Below, in pieces: positions 17,258 through 25,970 of a stretch of DNA of 64,000 nucleotides; the stretch's first letter is position 1, and every line of letters begins with the position of its first letter. The notes below the pieces were generated by a model. That model saw only the letters and a program-made list of their open reading frames with translations. It did no database searches and was not told the DNA's origin. Location of the stretch: NCBI RefSeq assembly GCF_900116615.1, contig NZ_FPBF01000009.1, positions 62,001 to 126,000 of the forward strand. The letters are read 5' to 3'. The translations under genes were made by a program, and so were the position numbers. The DNA is from Algoriphagus locisalis. Lineage in GTDB: Bacteria > Bacteroidota > Bacteroidia > Cytophagales > Cyclobacteriaceae.

Positions 17258-18208
17258 ATGAACCGAATAGATCGCCTTACCGCTATATTAACTCATTTGC
17301 AATCCAAGCGAACGATACGCGCATCCGAACTGGCAGCTCGTTTTGAGGTGAGTTTGCGTACGATTTATAGAGATGTGAGATCGCTGGAAGAGTCAGGAGT
17401 TCCGATTATTGGCGAGGCTGGACAGGGGTATTCGCTTGTGGAAGGCTATAGATTGCCGCCGATTATGTTCAGTAGAGAGGAGGCGCTTTCTATGCTGGTA
17501 GCGGAGAAGCTGGTGGAAAAATCACTGGGTGAAGAAAGTAGTAAGCATTTCAAAGAAGCATTGATAAAAATCAAGGCAGTTTTGAAGACCTCAGAAAAAG
17601 ATCTGTTGGTGGAAGTTCAGGATACAATTAAGGTGTTGAAATCGAACCCTTCCCAAATGATGAATAAGTCCAGCAAGGCTTTCCAGACTATTCTTGAGGC
17701 TATTTCTGAGAAAAAAGTACTGTCTACAGCTTATATGACTTTTGATCCGGAGCTGAGAAGCGAGCGTGAGTTGGAGTCAATCGGAATGTTTCAATCCTAT
17801 GACCAGTGGTACCTCATGGCATTTTGTCGCTTGAGAAACGATTACAGAACTTTTAGATTGGATAGGTTCAGTCATCTTCGGCTTACAGAAATTTCTTATT
17901 CTACCACAAAGCATCCGTCCTTGCAGTCCTATTTGGATAAAATTTCAGGTGAGAGAAAGCTACATCAAATTGTATTGGAAGTTCCTGATGGTTCGATGAA
18001 ATATCTGGTGAATTCAAAATACAATAATGGGTTCGTTTCTGAGAAAAAAGTAGGTGAGTTGACCGAAATGACTTTTATGAATTCATCTATTGAAGGATTT
18101 GTTCGTTGGATAATTACACTGGGAGATATGGTTGTGGTAAAGCGACCAGCAGTTTTGCAGAATCGATTGGCTGAATTGATAGAAGAGATAAAGGAAAGGC
18201 AGGGGTAA
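17258..18208 (+). CDS. YafY-like HTH/WYL-domain transcriptional regulator
   Basis: 316 residues from MNRIDRLTAIL; the longer reading upstream adds a Phe-rich stretch typical of translated intergenic DNA. Residues 1-60 are a DeoR-type helix-turn-helix (LAARFEVSLRTIYRDVRSLE) followed by AGQGYSLVEGYRLPPIMF. The middle is helical, and a WYL domain is seen at YDQWYLMAFCRLRNDYRTFRL. A C-terminal WCX extension ends the protein. WYL domains sense nucleotides or other small ligands. The shared 139-base interval with the DinB gene is the likely operator region. Confidence 0.9.
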   Translation: MNRIDRLTAILTHLQSKRTIRASELAARFEVSLRTIYRDVRSLEESGVPIIGEAGQGYSLVEGYRLPPIMFSREEALSMLVAEKLVEKSLGEESSKHFKEALIKIKAVLKTSEKDLLVEVQDTIKVLKSNPSQMMNKSSKAFQTILEAISEKKVLSTAYMTFDPELRSERELESIGMFQSYDQWYLMAFCRLRNDYRTFRLDRFSHLRLTEISYSTTKHPSLQSYLDKISGERKLHQIVLEVPDGSMKYLVNSKYNNGFVSEKKVGELTEMTFMNSSIEGFVRWIITLGDMVVVKRPAVLQNRLAELIEEIKERQG

Positions 18209-18542
18209 TTTACCTTCAAAGCTTAGGGTGATCTTTTCCCCACTTCAGGGAAAATGTGCTCATTTAAATTCTGTGCTCTAAAAAAATGAATGTGTGCAGT
18301 AGGTTTAATACCAAATCTGTGCGCTTCTCATTTCTGAAGCTAATTCATTTTGAATTTTTGTAAATCGCCTCATATTTAGTCTATTCGTCATTTATTATTG
18401 ATTGTCTCCAGATTCTTGGCTCCGTGGAGAATGAATTTTAGCTATAGATGAATAACTTTGGATTCGAATGTTGTTCTAAGTACTGATGGAATAGCATTTG
18501 CGAATTTTAAAGTGAACATTATTAAAACCAAAATTGAAAATT
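18209..18542. other. Gene-free stretch after the WYL regulator
   Basis: There is no ORF of note. A short hairpin (TTTTCCC / GGGAAAA, 18234-18254) may end the regulator transcript but lacks a T-run. Nearer the next gene, TTG at 18471-18473 and TAGCATTTG at 18492-18500 resemble a promoter for the downstream lipoprotein, with one extra base in the -7 element and an 18-base spacer. Confidence 0.45.
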
Positions 18543-19346
18543 ATGAATGCAAAGATATTAGGTACAGCTGCTGCGGCTTTAATTATTGCGGTAAGCTGCC
18601 AACCGAAAAAAACTGAAAACGAAGAAGTAGTTGTGGAAGGAATGGAGATGACAACTCCTGCAGAAATTTCAATTGAGAAATTTACAGATTCTCCTGCATA
18701 TGCATCTTCATCTCTGACTTTGAAGAATCCAACTAACACTACCATCGCAAAAGCAGGGGAGGTTGATTTTGCTTTTGACGTGAAGGATTACACGTTAGGT
18801 GAAGTAACAGAGCGTAATGGAGTGGCTTCAAACCTAGCAAATTCTGATAAAGGTCAGCACATCCACTTTATTCTGGACAATGAGCCGTATTCTGCACATT
18901 ACGAACCTGAATTTAAGCGTGAGATGCCAGAAGGAACGCACTACTTGGTGGCATTTTTAAGTAGATCCTACCATGAGTCAGTGAAGAATTCTAATTCATT
19001 TATTGCCAAGAAAATGGTAGTAGGTGAAGCAAGTGACGATATGAACGTTGACTTCGAAAAGCCAACAATGATTTATAGCCGTCCAAAAGGCGAATATAGT
19101 GGAGCAGATACAGAGAACCTGTTACTTGACTTCTTCTTGCTAAATACTACACTTTCCGAAGATGGAAATAAAGTAAGAGCTACTATTAATGATCAGGAAT
19201 TTATGATTACTGAATGGGCTCCATATGTAATCAAAGGACTTCCTAAAGGTGAAGTGACTGTGAAACTGGAGTTGCTTGATGCTGACGGAAACTTAATCCC
19301 GGGTGGCTTTAATGAAGTAACCAGAACAGTGACTTTGAAAGACTAA
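18543..19346 (+). CDS. Exported lipoprotein of unknown function
   Basis: 267 residues from the ATG at 18543; a TTG three codons earlier is less likely. The signal (AALIIAVSC) gives a lipid-modified Cys and a charged KK/E-rich tether. The mature part contains GQHIHFILDNEPY followed by EGTHYLVAFLSRSYHESVK, reminiscent of the His-containing DUF4399-type module. That reading is tentative, and no catalytic motif is clear. A second beta-rich half ends FNEVTRTVTLKD. It is a single-gene unit with its own terminator and probably sits in the outer membrane facing the periplasm or surface. Confidence 0.75.
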   Translation: MNAKILGTAAAALIIAVSCQPKKTENEEVVVEGMEMTTPAEISIEKFTDSPAYASSSLTLKNPTNTTIAKAGEVDFAFDVKDYTLGEVTERNGVASNLANSDKGQHIHFILDNEPYSAHYEPEFKREMPEGTHYLVAFLSRSYHESVKNSNSFIAKKMVVGEASDDMNVDFEKPTMIYSRPKGEYSGADTENLLLDFFLLNTTLSEDGNKVRATINDQEFMITEWAPYVIKGLPKGEVTVKLELLDADGNLIPGGFNEVTRTVTLKD

Positions 19347-19371
19347 TCGATAAGGATTAGTATAAAAATTT

Positions 19372-19410
19372 AAACTCCGTGGGATTGATTTCGCACGGAG
19401 TTTTTTTTGT
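19372..19410 (+). terminator. Rho-independent terminator after the lipoprotein gene
   Basis: A 10-base-pair stem (AAACTCCGTG / CACGGAGTTT) with a 12-base loop is followed by a run of Ts. Confidence 0.85.
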
Positions 19411-19504
19411 CATATTTCTCGCAGCGACGCGGCGGCGCAACGTTTGATTTTACTAACTATTAATTTATCATTCTCCAGAAGCTAGGCAAAGAAAATCACT
19501 TGAT

Positions 19505-20509
19505 TTAATTAGCCGGAAAATATTCGGCCAACAAGGATTTCAATTTATCCAAAGTCTCCCGCATAGATAGCTCACTCATTCCACCTGAAGCATTAGCATG
19601 TCCGCCCCCGTCAAAATGCTCAGCAGCCAACCCATTTACAGGATTTTCTTTTCCTTTGGATCGAAAGGATATTTTGATGATTCCATCCCGCTCCGAAAGC
19701 ACAATAGCAGCTTTCATTCCTTTAATGGATAAAGCTAGATTGGCCAGACTATCCGTATCACCTTTTTTGTAATCATACTTTTCCAACTCTTCTTTAGTAA
19801 GGGGAATAATTGCAACAGCGTTCTCATCCAAAATTTCCATTTTCTGACTCATGGCAAAACCTTGCAGACGAAGACGACTTGCTGTATTCGTATCATTCAA
19901 TAATTCATGAATCAAGTGATGCTTGACACCTGCGGCAAGCAGTTTGGCTAAAACCTCATGCGTTCTTGGTTTGACCGAATTGAAGCGGAAACTACCGGTG
20001 TCAGTTAGAATTCCCAGGTATAGGGGAGTTCCGATTTTCTCATCCAATAACGCTCCATTTTCAGATTGCTCAATTAATTCTACTATCAATTCCGCAGTGG
20101 AGGAAGCTGAAGTTTCTGATACCGTGATGTTGGCAAAATCCTGAGGATCCAGGTGATGGTCAATCATAATTTTGGTGCATGTGGCTGCTTCCAACAAAGG
20201 CTGCATATCTTTACCTACTCGATCCGTAGCGTTATAGTCCAGGCAAAAGATCAGGTCGGCTTCTTCAAAAGTTGCGGTTACTTTTTCTGGCTCTTGATCC
20301 ATGCTGGTTATGCAACTTAGATCAAGGAAATCCAAAAATTTAGGAGCTTTATCCGGATGACAGATAGTTGCCTTTTTCCCAAGCTTTTCTATAAAATGTA
20401 GCAGTCCTATTGAAGAGCCAACAGAGTCTCCATCGGCAGATTTGTGAGCGGTAATAAGGATATTAGAAGCTGATAGAATTTCAGCTTCTATTTTTTTGTA
20501 ACTATTCAT
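19505..20509 (-). CDS. nrnA: DHH-family phosphoesterase, NrnA-like oligoribonuclease/pAp phosphatase
   Basis: 334 residues, the normal NrnA length. The DHH domain shows HKSADGDSVG (22-31), the metal Asp in FCLDYN (91) and the signature D117-H-H. The C-terminal DHHA1 domain carries GGGHANASGG. Such enzymes degrade short RNA oligomers and in many bacteria also remove the 3'-phosphate of pAp formed in sulfate assimilation. Both activities are family inference. It appears to be transcribed alone, 120 bases beyond the start of the next minus-strand unit. Confidence 0.92.
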   Translation of the reverse strand: MNSYKKIEAEILSASNILITAHKSADGDSVGSSIGLLHFIEKLGKKATICHPDKAPKFLDFLDLSCITSMDQEPEKVTATFEEADLIFCLDYNATDRVGKDMQPLLEAATCTKIMIDHHLDPQDFANITVSETSASSTAELIVELIEQSENGALLDEKIGTPLYLGILTDTGSFRFNSVKPRTHEVLAKLLAAGVKHHLIHELLNDTNTASRLRLQGFAMSQKMEILDENAVAIIPLTKEELEKYDYKKGDTDSLANLALSIKGMKAAIVLSERDGIIKISFRSKGKENPVNGLAAEHFDGGGHANASGGMSELSMRETLDKLKSLLAEYFPAN

Positions 20510-20629
20510 GAAAGGGGTTTTTCGCTAAGACTTTGCTAAAATCAACAAAGAACTTTGTGGGTGGATGTTCTTCTCTATGCAAAGGAACAAAAGGAAAGTT
20601 TTAAAAGTGTCTGTTTTCGGTTTTATCTC

Positions 20630-21589
20630 TTATAGGTTGATTACCACATTTCCTGTTTTTCGTCCTGAAATAACATATGCATAAGCTTCGGAAATATCTT
20701 CCAAAGAGTATTCACGATCAATTACTGGATTGAATTTCCCTTTTTCCAACAAAGATTTAATATACGGTAGGGTTTGACTCAAACTATAAGGAATTGGAAA
20801 TACAACTTTCTTATCCCCCGTTGTGAAATGAAAGATGGAGAAAAACACATTTTGCGAATAAGGTCCTAATTCAGAGGAGATGTAGGTCCCACCTTTTTTC
20901 AGTAAAGGTTTACACTTTCCAAAAGTACTTTTACCGACTGCATCAAAGATGAAGTCATATTTCTCTTCATCCTGAGTGAAATCTTCCCTGGTGTAATCAA
21001 TGATTTTATCAGCTCCAAGGGATTGGATTAGCGCTATGTTTTTGGTGTCACAGGTAGCTGTTATGTGCACGTTGTAAGTGGAGCAAAATTGTAATAAAGC
21101 TGATCCGATAGCGCCTGTAGCACCATTGATCAGTATGCGATTTCCAGGCTGAATGGAAGTTTTATTTGTAAATGTGTATGCGTAATGAGCACCTTCAAGA
21201 CTAGCCGCGGCTTGTTGATAATCGATACCTGTAGGTATGGTTAAAATATTGTCCTTGGGAGTGATGACCATGTACTCTGCCTGTGATTCTAAGCCCATAT
21301 CTGTAAAACCAAAAACTTGCTCATTGACATGAAATGAGGTAACATCCTTTCCAACTCCAACAACTTCTCCGGCGAAATCAGTCCCAAGGATTATTTTTCG
21401 CGGTTTAAAAAAGCCTAGAAGGAAGCGCATGATAAATGGTTTCGCAGTAAGATTAGCGCAATCTGTCCTGTTTACTGTGGTGGCGTGTACCCGGATTAAC
21501 AGTTCAGAATCCTTAGGTACTGGTTTAGTGACTTCCTCAACTGATATAGTTTTAGGACTTCCATAAGATCTTCGGATTGCTGCTTTCAT
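20630..21589 (-). CDS. Zinc-free medium-chain dehydrogenase/quinone-oxidoreductase-like protein
   Basis: 319 residues from MKAAIRRSYGS; a longer frame would overlap the preceding gene by 29 bases and adds a Lys/Asn-rich stretch. The GroES-like N-terminal domain (ILGTDFAGEVVGVGKDVTSF) and a Rossmann domain (RILINGATGAIGSALLQF) identify the MDR superfamily. No catalytic zinc ligands are evident and the cofactor is probably NADPH. It resembles the NAD(P)-dependent alcohol dehydrogenase/quinone reductase group; the substrate is unknown. It lies 19 bases behind the DUF6438 gene, probably in one transcript. Confidence 0.88.
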   Translation of the reverse strand: MKAAIRRSYGSPKTISVEEVTKPVPKDSELLIRVHATTVNRTDCANLTAKPFIMRFLLGFFKPRKIILGTDFAGEVVGVGKDVTSFHVNEQVFGFTDMGLESQAEYMVITPKDNILTIPTGIDYQQAAASLEGAHYAYTFTNKTSIQPGNRILINGATGAIGSALLQFCSTYNVHITATCDTKNIALIQSLGADKIIDYTREDFTQDEEKYDFIFDAVGKSTFGKCKPLLKKGGTYISSELGPYSQNVFFSIFHFTTGDKKVVFPIPYSLSQTLPYIKSLLEKGKFNPVIDREYSLEDISEAYAYVISGRKTGNVVINL

Positions 21590-21608
21590 TTTTTGCACAT
21601 TGTTTTTC

Positions 21609-22220
21609 TTATTTTTCAAAGTAAAAATTATCCTCAACCTGAGTTAAATCCAGATTTTGATTGATGGAATATAAAAAGGAAATCAAGTTCCGAAGAACGC
21701 TGGGTTCAAACATTGCTTTGTAATATTTTCTTGTATCATTATGATAGAGAATTAAGGTTTTGACGGCAGCATCACAGCAAAGAACCTGATTCTGTTTGTT
21801 CTCCATTTCTGTGATTTTTGATGTAATGATCAAATCGATGAGCTCATTATAAAGCTGATCTGACAACTGACCGGAGAAATTTCCATATCTGGCAGAGTCT
21901 GTTTCATTGAAATTTTCATCCTTGAAATAATTACCGGTGAATCTAATCGATTTGTCGGATAAGATTTCCAAGTTAATTACTGGACAAGAGCCGAAGCAAG
22001 CTGAAGTATGGAAAATTAGCTTGTCGAAGGTAAATGAACTGTCTTGAACAAATTCTATTGGCTCGATTGATAGTTGCTTAGTATCTCTTTCAATCTTTTC
22101 ATCAGGCACCTTTTTGTAATCAACTGCACGTGAATAATACTGATCATTTGAGTTCAGTACCTGGTGGCCAAAGCTAAATTGAGAAATCAGTGTGAAGGTA
22201 ATGAGTAGGATATTTAGCAT
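21609..22220 (-). CDS. DUF6438-like exported protein
   Basis: 203 residues with a cleavable signal (about 1-19, ending FSFGHQ). The core has the ACFGSCPVINLEI motif typical of DUF6438, in which two Cys flank a small beta-hairpin, then a RFTGNYF strand and VLCCDAAVKTLIL. No function is established for the family. It precedes the dehydrogenase gene and lies 53 bases behind the GT39 gene. Confidence 0.75.
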   Translation of the reverse strand: MLNILLITFTLISQFSFGHQVLNSNDQYYSRAVDYKKVPDEKIERDTKQLSIEPIEFVQDSSFTFDKLIFHTSACFGSCPVINLEILSDKSIRFTGNYFKDENFNETDSARYGNFSGQLSDQLYNELIDLIITSKITEMENKQNQVLCCDAAVKTLILYHNDTRKYYKAMFEPSVLRNLISFLYSINQNLDLTQVEDNFYFEK

Positions 22221-22273
22221 AGTCTTGAGTTTTGTTTCATCCAGATGACGATACTTGGGTCAAGTATGATACT

Positions 22274-23839
22274 TCAGTTAACTACTTTTAACTCAGCTCT
22301 TTTTTCTTTTATCTCATTGATTAAAATCGCATTGATATCTGTTTTTGCTTCAAGTAGTAAGTGAATGGAGGTGCCAAATTCCCTCGCGTTTGGATCGGTA
22401 ATTTTGCCTATTTCTTCTGACTTTTCGAAAAGGGAAATTTCCCGCTCACTAACGCCATCTTCCACCTCTCTTACCAAAATCACGTTTTTGATTTCCCTGC
22501 CTAGATCTATCCAATTGACGTAATCAGCATTCATTGTGATTGCTTGAAGTCCTTTGGTTTTGGTGTAAAAGTTTATCGCTCCGGCCTGTCCGTAATTGTC
22601 GCATATGATAACCGTGTATTCATCCGAAGGTGCTTTGGAATAAGCCATGTCAACCTTCTCTGCCAGTTCTTTCCAGCCTAACATATCTGCAAAATCCTGC
22701 GGTAAGTCATGGGTTTTTCCATCTTCCCATCGGTTTACCATTAGATCAGGATGTCGAGATTGTACTTCTTTGAGATATGCTGGATCTCCGATAGGGTAGG
22801 TCATCGGAGCTGATAGTATAAATAGGCCAATTGGAATGACCATCACAACTGGCTTCAGGTACTCCCCCCAGTTTTTGCGCAGCAAATGGGAAAGATAAAT
22901 AGCACCAAAAACATAGTGAATAGGATAGAGACCGATGGCATAGTAATCTTTAGCACGGAAATAGGTGAAGATCGCCAAGGTGAAAACCATTGCCCAAAAG
23001 AATAGCTGGTACTTGCGGAATGGAGGGTAGGTGAAATAGGAAAAAAAAGCGAGGACCAGTACGAAACTCGATCCGAAAAAGAAGAAAAATTGCTCACTCA
23101 AAAAGTCCAAGCGATTCACATTTACCAATTGATATTGGCTGAGCATACGCATGTGCCAGAATACTGGGTAGTCGTTTTGCAATTGCCAGATCAAATTTGG
23201 TAAGGCTATCAAAAATGCTACTCCAAAGGCGGCGTAGAAATGTGGGTTTTTGAAAATCTTCCGCTCCTTAGTTAATAGCAACGCAGGGATTAGCCCTAGT
23301 ACTTGAAATGCAATGTTGTATTTATTCAGAAAGCCAAATCCTATTCCGACCCCCAACCAATACAACCATTTGTTTTTGCCAGTTTGGATATAACAGAGCA
23401 AGGAAAAAAACACAAAAGTCCATGCCAGGATATCAAAGGAATTGGGTTGAAAAAGGATATTCAGCCTAGCCAATGCTGAAAAAATCAGACAAATCGCCGC
23501 TAAGGATTGCGCATATAGATTTCCACCCAGCCTCTCGATAGCTTTCCATACCAAGAATATGGTCAATGCGCCAAATAGGGCAGGGAAGAACTTGACCCAA
23601 AACTCAGTGTAGCCAAGCAGGTAAATGAGATAGGAAAACCAAGAGGTGACAGGTGGAACAGAGATATATCCCCAAGCCAGATGATGTGCCTGATCGAGGT
23701 GGAGGTATTCATCCCGATGCAAATCGTAACCTGAGTCTATCAGCAGGTATTGCAGCACAAATTTGAGCAGAATGAATCCAAGTAAAAATAGATTCCGCTG
23801 GTACAACTGGGTCTTAGAAATTGGATGAGTAGTCTTCAT
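22274..23839 (-). CDS. Multi-membrane-span GT39-family (PMT/ArnT-like) glycosyltransferase
   Basis: 521 residues with about ten hydrophobic helices and an extracytoplasmic C-terminal part. Near the N-terminus is SGYDLHRDEYLHLDQAHHLAWG, where the Asp-Glu pair matches the catalytic first-loop acidic residues of the dolichyl/undecaprenyl-phosphate-sugar transferases. These enzymes move a sugar from a polyprenyl-phosphate carrier to a protein or lipid A-type acceptor at the outer face of the inner membrane. Donor and acceptor are unknown. It begins 12 bases after the PIN toxin gene, so it may be read from the toxin-antitoxin promoter. Confidence 0.88.
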   Translation of the reverse strand: MKTTHPISKTQLYQRNLFLLGFILLKFVLQYLLIDSGYDLHRDEYLHLDQAHHLAWGYISVPPVTSWFSYLIYLLGYTEFWVKFFPALFGALTIFLVWKAIERLGGNLYAQSLAAICLIFSALARLNILFQPNSFDILAWTFVFFSLLCYIQTGKNKWLYWLGVGIGFGFLNKYNIAFQVLGLIPALLLTKERKIFKNPHFYAAFGVAFLIALPNLIWQLQNDYPVFWHMRMLSQYQLVNVNRLDFLSEQFFFFFGSSFVLVLAFFSYFTYPPFRKYQLFFWAMVFTLAIFTYFRAKDYYAIGLYPIHYVFGAIYLSHLLRKNWGEYLKPVVMVIPIGLFILSAPMTYPIGDPAYLKEVQSRHPDLMVNRWEDGKTHDLPQDFADMLGWKELAEKVDMAYSKAPSDEYTVIICDNYGQAGAINFYTKTKGLQAITMNADYVNWIDLGREIKNVILVREVEDGVSEREISLFEKSEEIGKITDPNAREFGTSIHLLLEAKTDINAILINEIKEKRAELKVVN

Positions 23840-23851
23840 AAGTTTGAAAAC

Positions 23852-24292
23852 CTACTTTTCCTGCCTAATTGCAAGAAGGTCCTTAGTATTTACAACGTTT
23901 TGGGAACCATTATTTTTTAATCCACTGTAAAGAATTTTATCACCCGTCCATAAAGTTGCTTCTAAAAATAATGTTAAAGCAACAAAAGCGATGTCGTCTG
24001 GATCAATAGGTTTGGTGAGTTTTTCGGAAACAAGCCATGTGTCACTAGGAATAATTTCTTCATTTATAAATTTCAGTTTGGAAAGAACCAAATCGTAAGA
24101 GACTTGAAGTTGCTCTTCGGACAGTGCTGAGATTTTTTTGAGCTTTTCCCAATGAATCCGAATTTCGCTACGCATATAGGCACAGCTATAGAATTCAAAT
24201 TTTTCGTCCGAATTGAATAGTAGATCACCAATTGTGCCTTCCGAATTTAATAGAACGCTAAAAATAATATTGGTATCAATAACCACTTTCAT
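23852..24292 (-). CDS. PIN-domain ribonuclease toxin (VapC-like)
   Basis: 146 residues. The PIN active site can be traced: D6 in VVIDTNIIFS, E43 in RSEIR, D97/D99/D100 in KPIDPDD and D118 in WTGDK. PIN toxins are magnesium-dependent RNases, often cutting tRNA or rRNA loops. The ATG overlaps the stop of the small upstream gene by four bases (ATGA), the usual antitoxin-toxin coupling. Confidence 0.88.
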   Translation of the reverse strand: MKVVIDTNIIFSVLLNSEGTIGDLLFNSDEKFEFYSCAYMRSEIRIHWEKLKKISALSEEQLQVSYDLVLSKLKFINEEIIPSDTWLVSEKLTKPIDPDDIAFVALTLFLEATLWTGDKILYSGLKNNGSQNVVNTKDLLAIRQEK

Positions 24293-24492
24293 CTAGTGAG
24301 ACGATCCTTGTTTTTTGCCCACCAACCACTTTTAACTTCTTTCGCTAATGCATCAACATTGTTCTGTTTTGCAGTTGAATTTGCTGTCGCTTCCTTATAG
24401 ATCAAGAAATCAATTAAGCTTTGAAGCCCTTCTGTATTCACATTGGATGGGAGCCTAATTATTACCTCATCATCTGTTCTTTCAATGATCAT
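24289..24492 (-). CDS. Small antitoxin-like protein paired with the PIN toxin
   Basis: 67 residues. The N-terminal half has a beta-strand start (MIIERTDDEVIIRLP) and a helix (LQSLIDFLIYKEA). The C-terminal half is a polar segment ending in KSGWWAKNKDRLTR, which resembles the toxin-wrapping tails of antitoxins. No clear DNA-binding fold is seen. The assignment rests mainly on size and the four-base overlap with the PIN gene. Confidence 0.75.
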   Translation of the reverse strand: MIIERTDDEVIIRLPSNVNTEGLQSLIDFLIYKEATANSTAKQNNVDALAKEVKSGWWAKNKDRLTR

Positions 24493-24626
24493 AATATCAA
24501 GTTTAGATTGATTGAATTTACTTATTTATTCATATAAAATGAAACATGCTATAAATAGGATTTATTCCCAATTAATAGCTTCCCAATTCTCTCAGCTTTA
24601 TGATTTTATTTTTTTGACTTCTAGTC

Positions 24627-25970
24627 TTACCCGTTAAAAATCAACTTAAAAGTAGTTCCCTCACCTTGCGCAGACCTTACCTGAATGTTGCCTTTGTGAC
24701 GACGCATGATTTGCTTTGACAGACTCAAACCTATTCCCGAACCTTTGGATTTAGTGGTGAAGAATGGAATAAAAATCTTCGAAAGTGCTTCTTCCTCGAT
24801 TCCCTTTCCGGTGTCTGCTACTTCCAAAATTATTTTTCCTGCTTCATCAATAAACGCCCGGAGAATGATTCGCTTTACTTCTGAGTCTTCTACTGCCTGA
24901 ATTGCATTTTGGGTAAGGTTAATCAGCACCTGCTCAATCTGAGTTTGATCTCCGAAAAGAATCAGTTCTTTTGGATTGATTTCTTTGATCAGTTCAATTT
25001 GATTGGCTTCAAGTTGGTTTTGAAGTAATATCTCCAATTGATGGAATAGTTTTGCGATAGCAATACTGCTGAATTTAGGAGCAGGAATATGTGCTAAACT
25101 TCTAAAGTCAGAAACGAAGCTGATTAGTCCTTGACTACGCTTTTCAATGGTGCTGATTCCCATCAGATAATCTTCCATTTCTGAAGGAGTTATTTGCTCC
25201 ACATTATCTATTTTGCTTTCCATCTCACCCTGGATTGTTCCTGCCAAAGAGGAAATTGGTGCAATCGAATTCATGATTTCGTGAGTCAGGATTTTGACTA
25301 GATTTTGCCAAGCTTCCATCTCTTTCTCTTCCAGTTCGGATTGTATATTCTGTAGGGAAACGAGCTTAAACTTTTCGCCACGCATCAGCAATTCGATCAC
25401 ATACACCGAAATCTGCATGATCCCGTCAGGGTGAGCAATTTTGATCAATTCAGAACCGCCTGTTCTGAGGTTGTTGATAGCTAAATGGAGCTCCTTATTA
25501 ATCCCCTCAATTTCTCCGATGTTTTTCAATTCTCCCACATCGAGAATTCGCTTTGCAGCGGTGTTCACGATCTGAATTCCGCCATTTTCACCAAAAGTGA
25601 TCAAGCCTATACTCAGGTGCTTGAACACTGATCTGAAATACTGATAGTTAGCTTCTTTCTCAGCTTGATCTTCTTTTAGTTTGGCTAAAATCGCATTGAA
25701 TTCTATGTGCAGATCGTCGGTCTCAGTTCCATCAAATTTGACAGGGTAGAGTTGGGAGTATTTGTCCTGTTTGATGTTATCTAGGAAAACGCGCACTTTT
25801 TTGAATGAGCCTTCGGAATAGCGAAGCAAATAAATGATTTGAAATACGACCAGAACCAGAAAAAGGGAAATCATAAAGACTCCCCAACTATCGATGATAG
25901 CGTATGCTAAAAGAAATAGGGAAGCGGCTAAAAACGCGATCCTCCCAAGTAAGCCAACTTTATAGTCCAT
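24627..25970 (-). CDS. Membrane sensor histidine kinase, NtrY-like
   Basis: 447 residues. Two membrane helices (about 8-27 and 29-49) leave almost no periplasmic loop, so a signal in the membrane or cytoplasm is likely. A HAMP-like linker, a PAS domain (~105-210) and the dimerisation helix with H230 (ILTHEIMNSIAPISS) follow. The HATPase domain then shows the N box (LINLTQNAIQAV), DTGKGI, and GSGIGLSLSK. The gene overlaps the response-regulator gene by 11 bases and lies downstream of it, so they form one two-component system. Confidence 0.93.
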   Translation of the reverse strand: MDYKVGLLGRIAFLAASLFLLAYAIIDSWGVFMISLFLVLVVFQIIYLLRYSEGSFKKVRVFLDNIKQDKYSQLYPVKFDGTETDDLHIEFNAILAKLKEDQAEKEANYQYFRSVFKHLSIGLITFGENGGIQIVNTAAKRILDVGELKNIGEIEGINKELHLAINNLRTGGSELIKIAHPDGIMQISVYVIELLMRGEKFKLVSLQNIQSELEEKEMEAWQNLVKILTHEIMNSIAPISSLAGTIQGEMESKIDNVEQITPSEMEDYLMGISTIEKRSQGLISFVSDFRSLAHIPAPKFSSIAIAKLFHQLEILLQNQLEANQIELIKEINPKELILFGDQTQIEQVLINLTQNAIQAVEDSEVKRIILRAFIDEAGKIILEVADTGKGIEEEALSKIFIPFFTTKSKGSGIGLSLSKQIMRRHKGNIQVRSAQGEGTTFKLIFNG

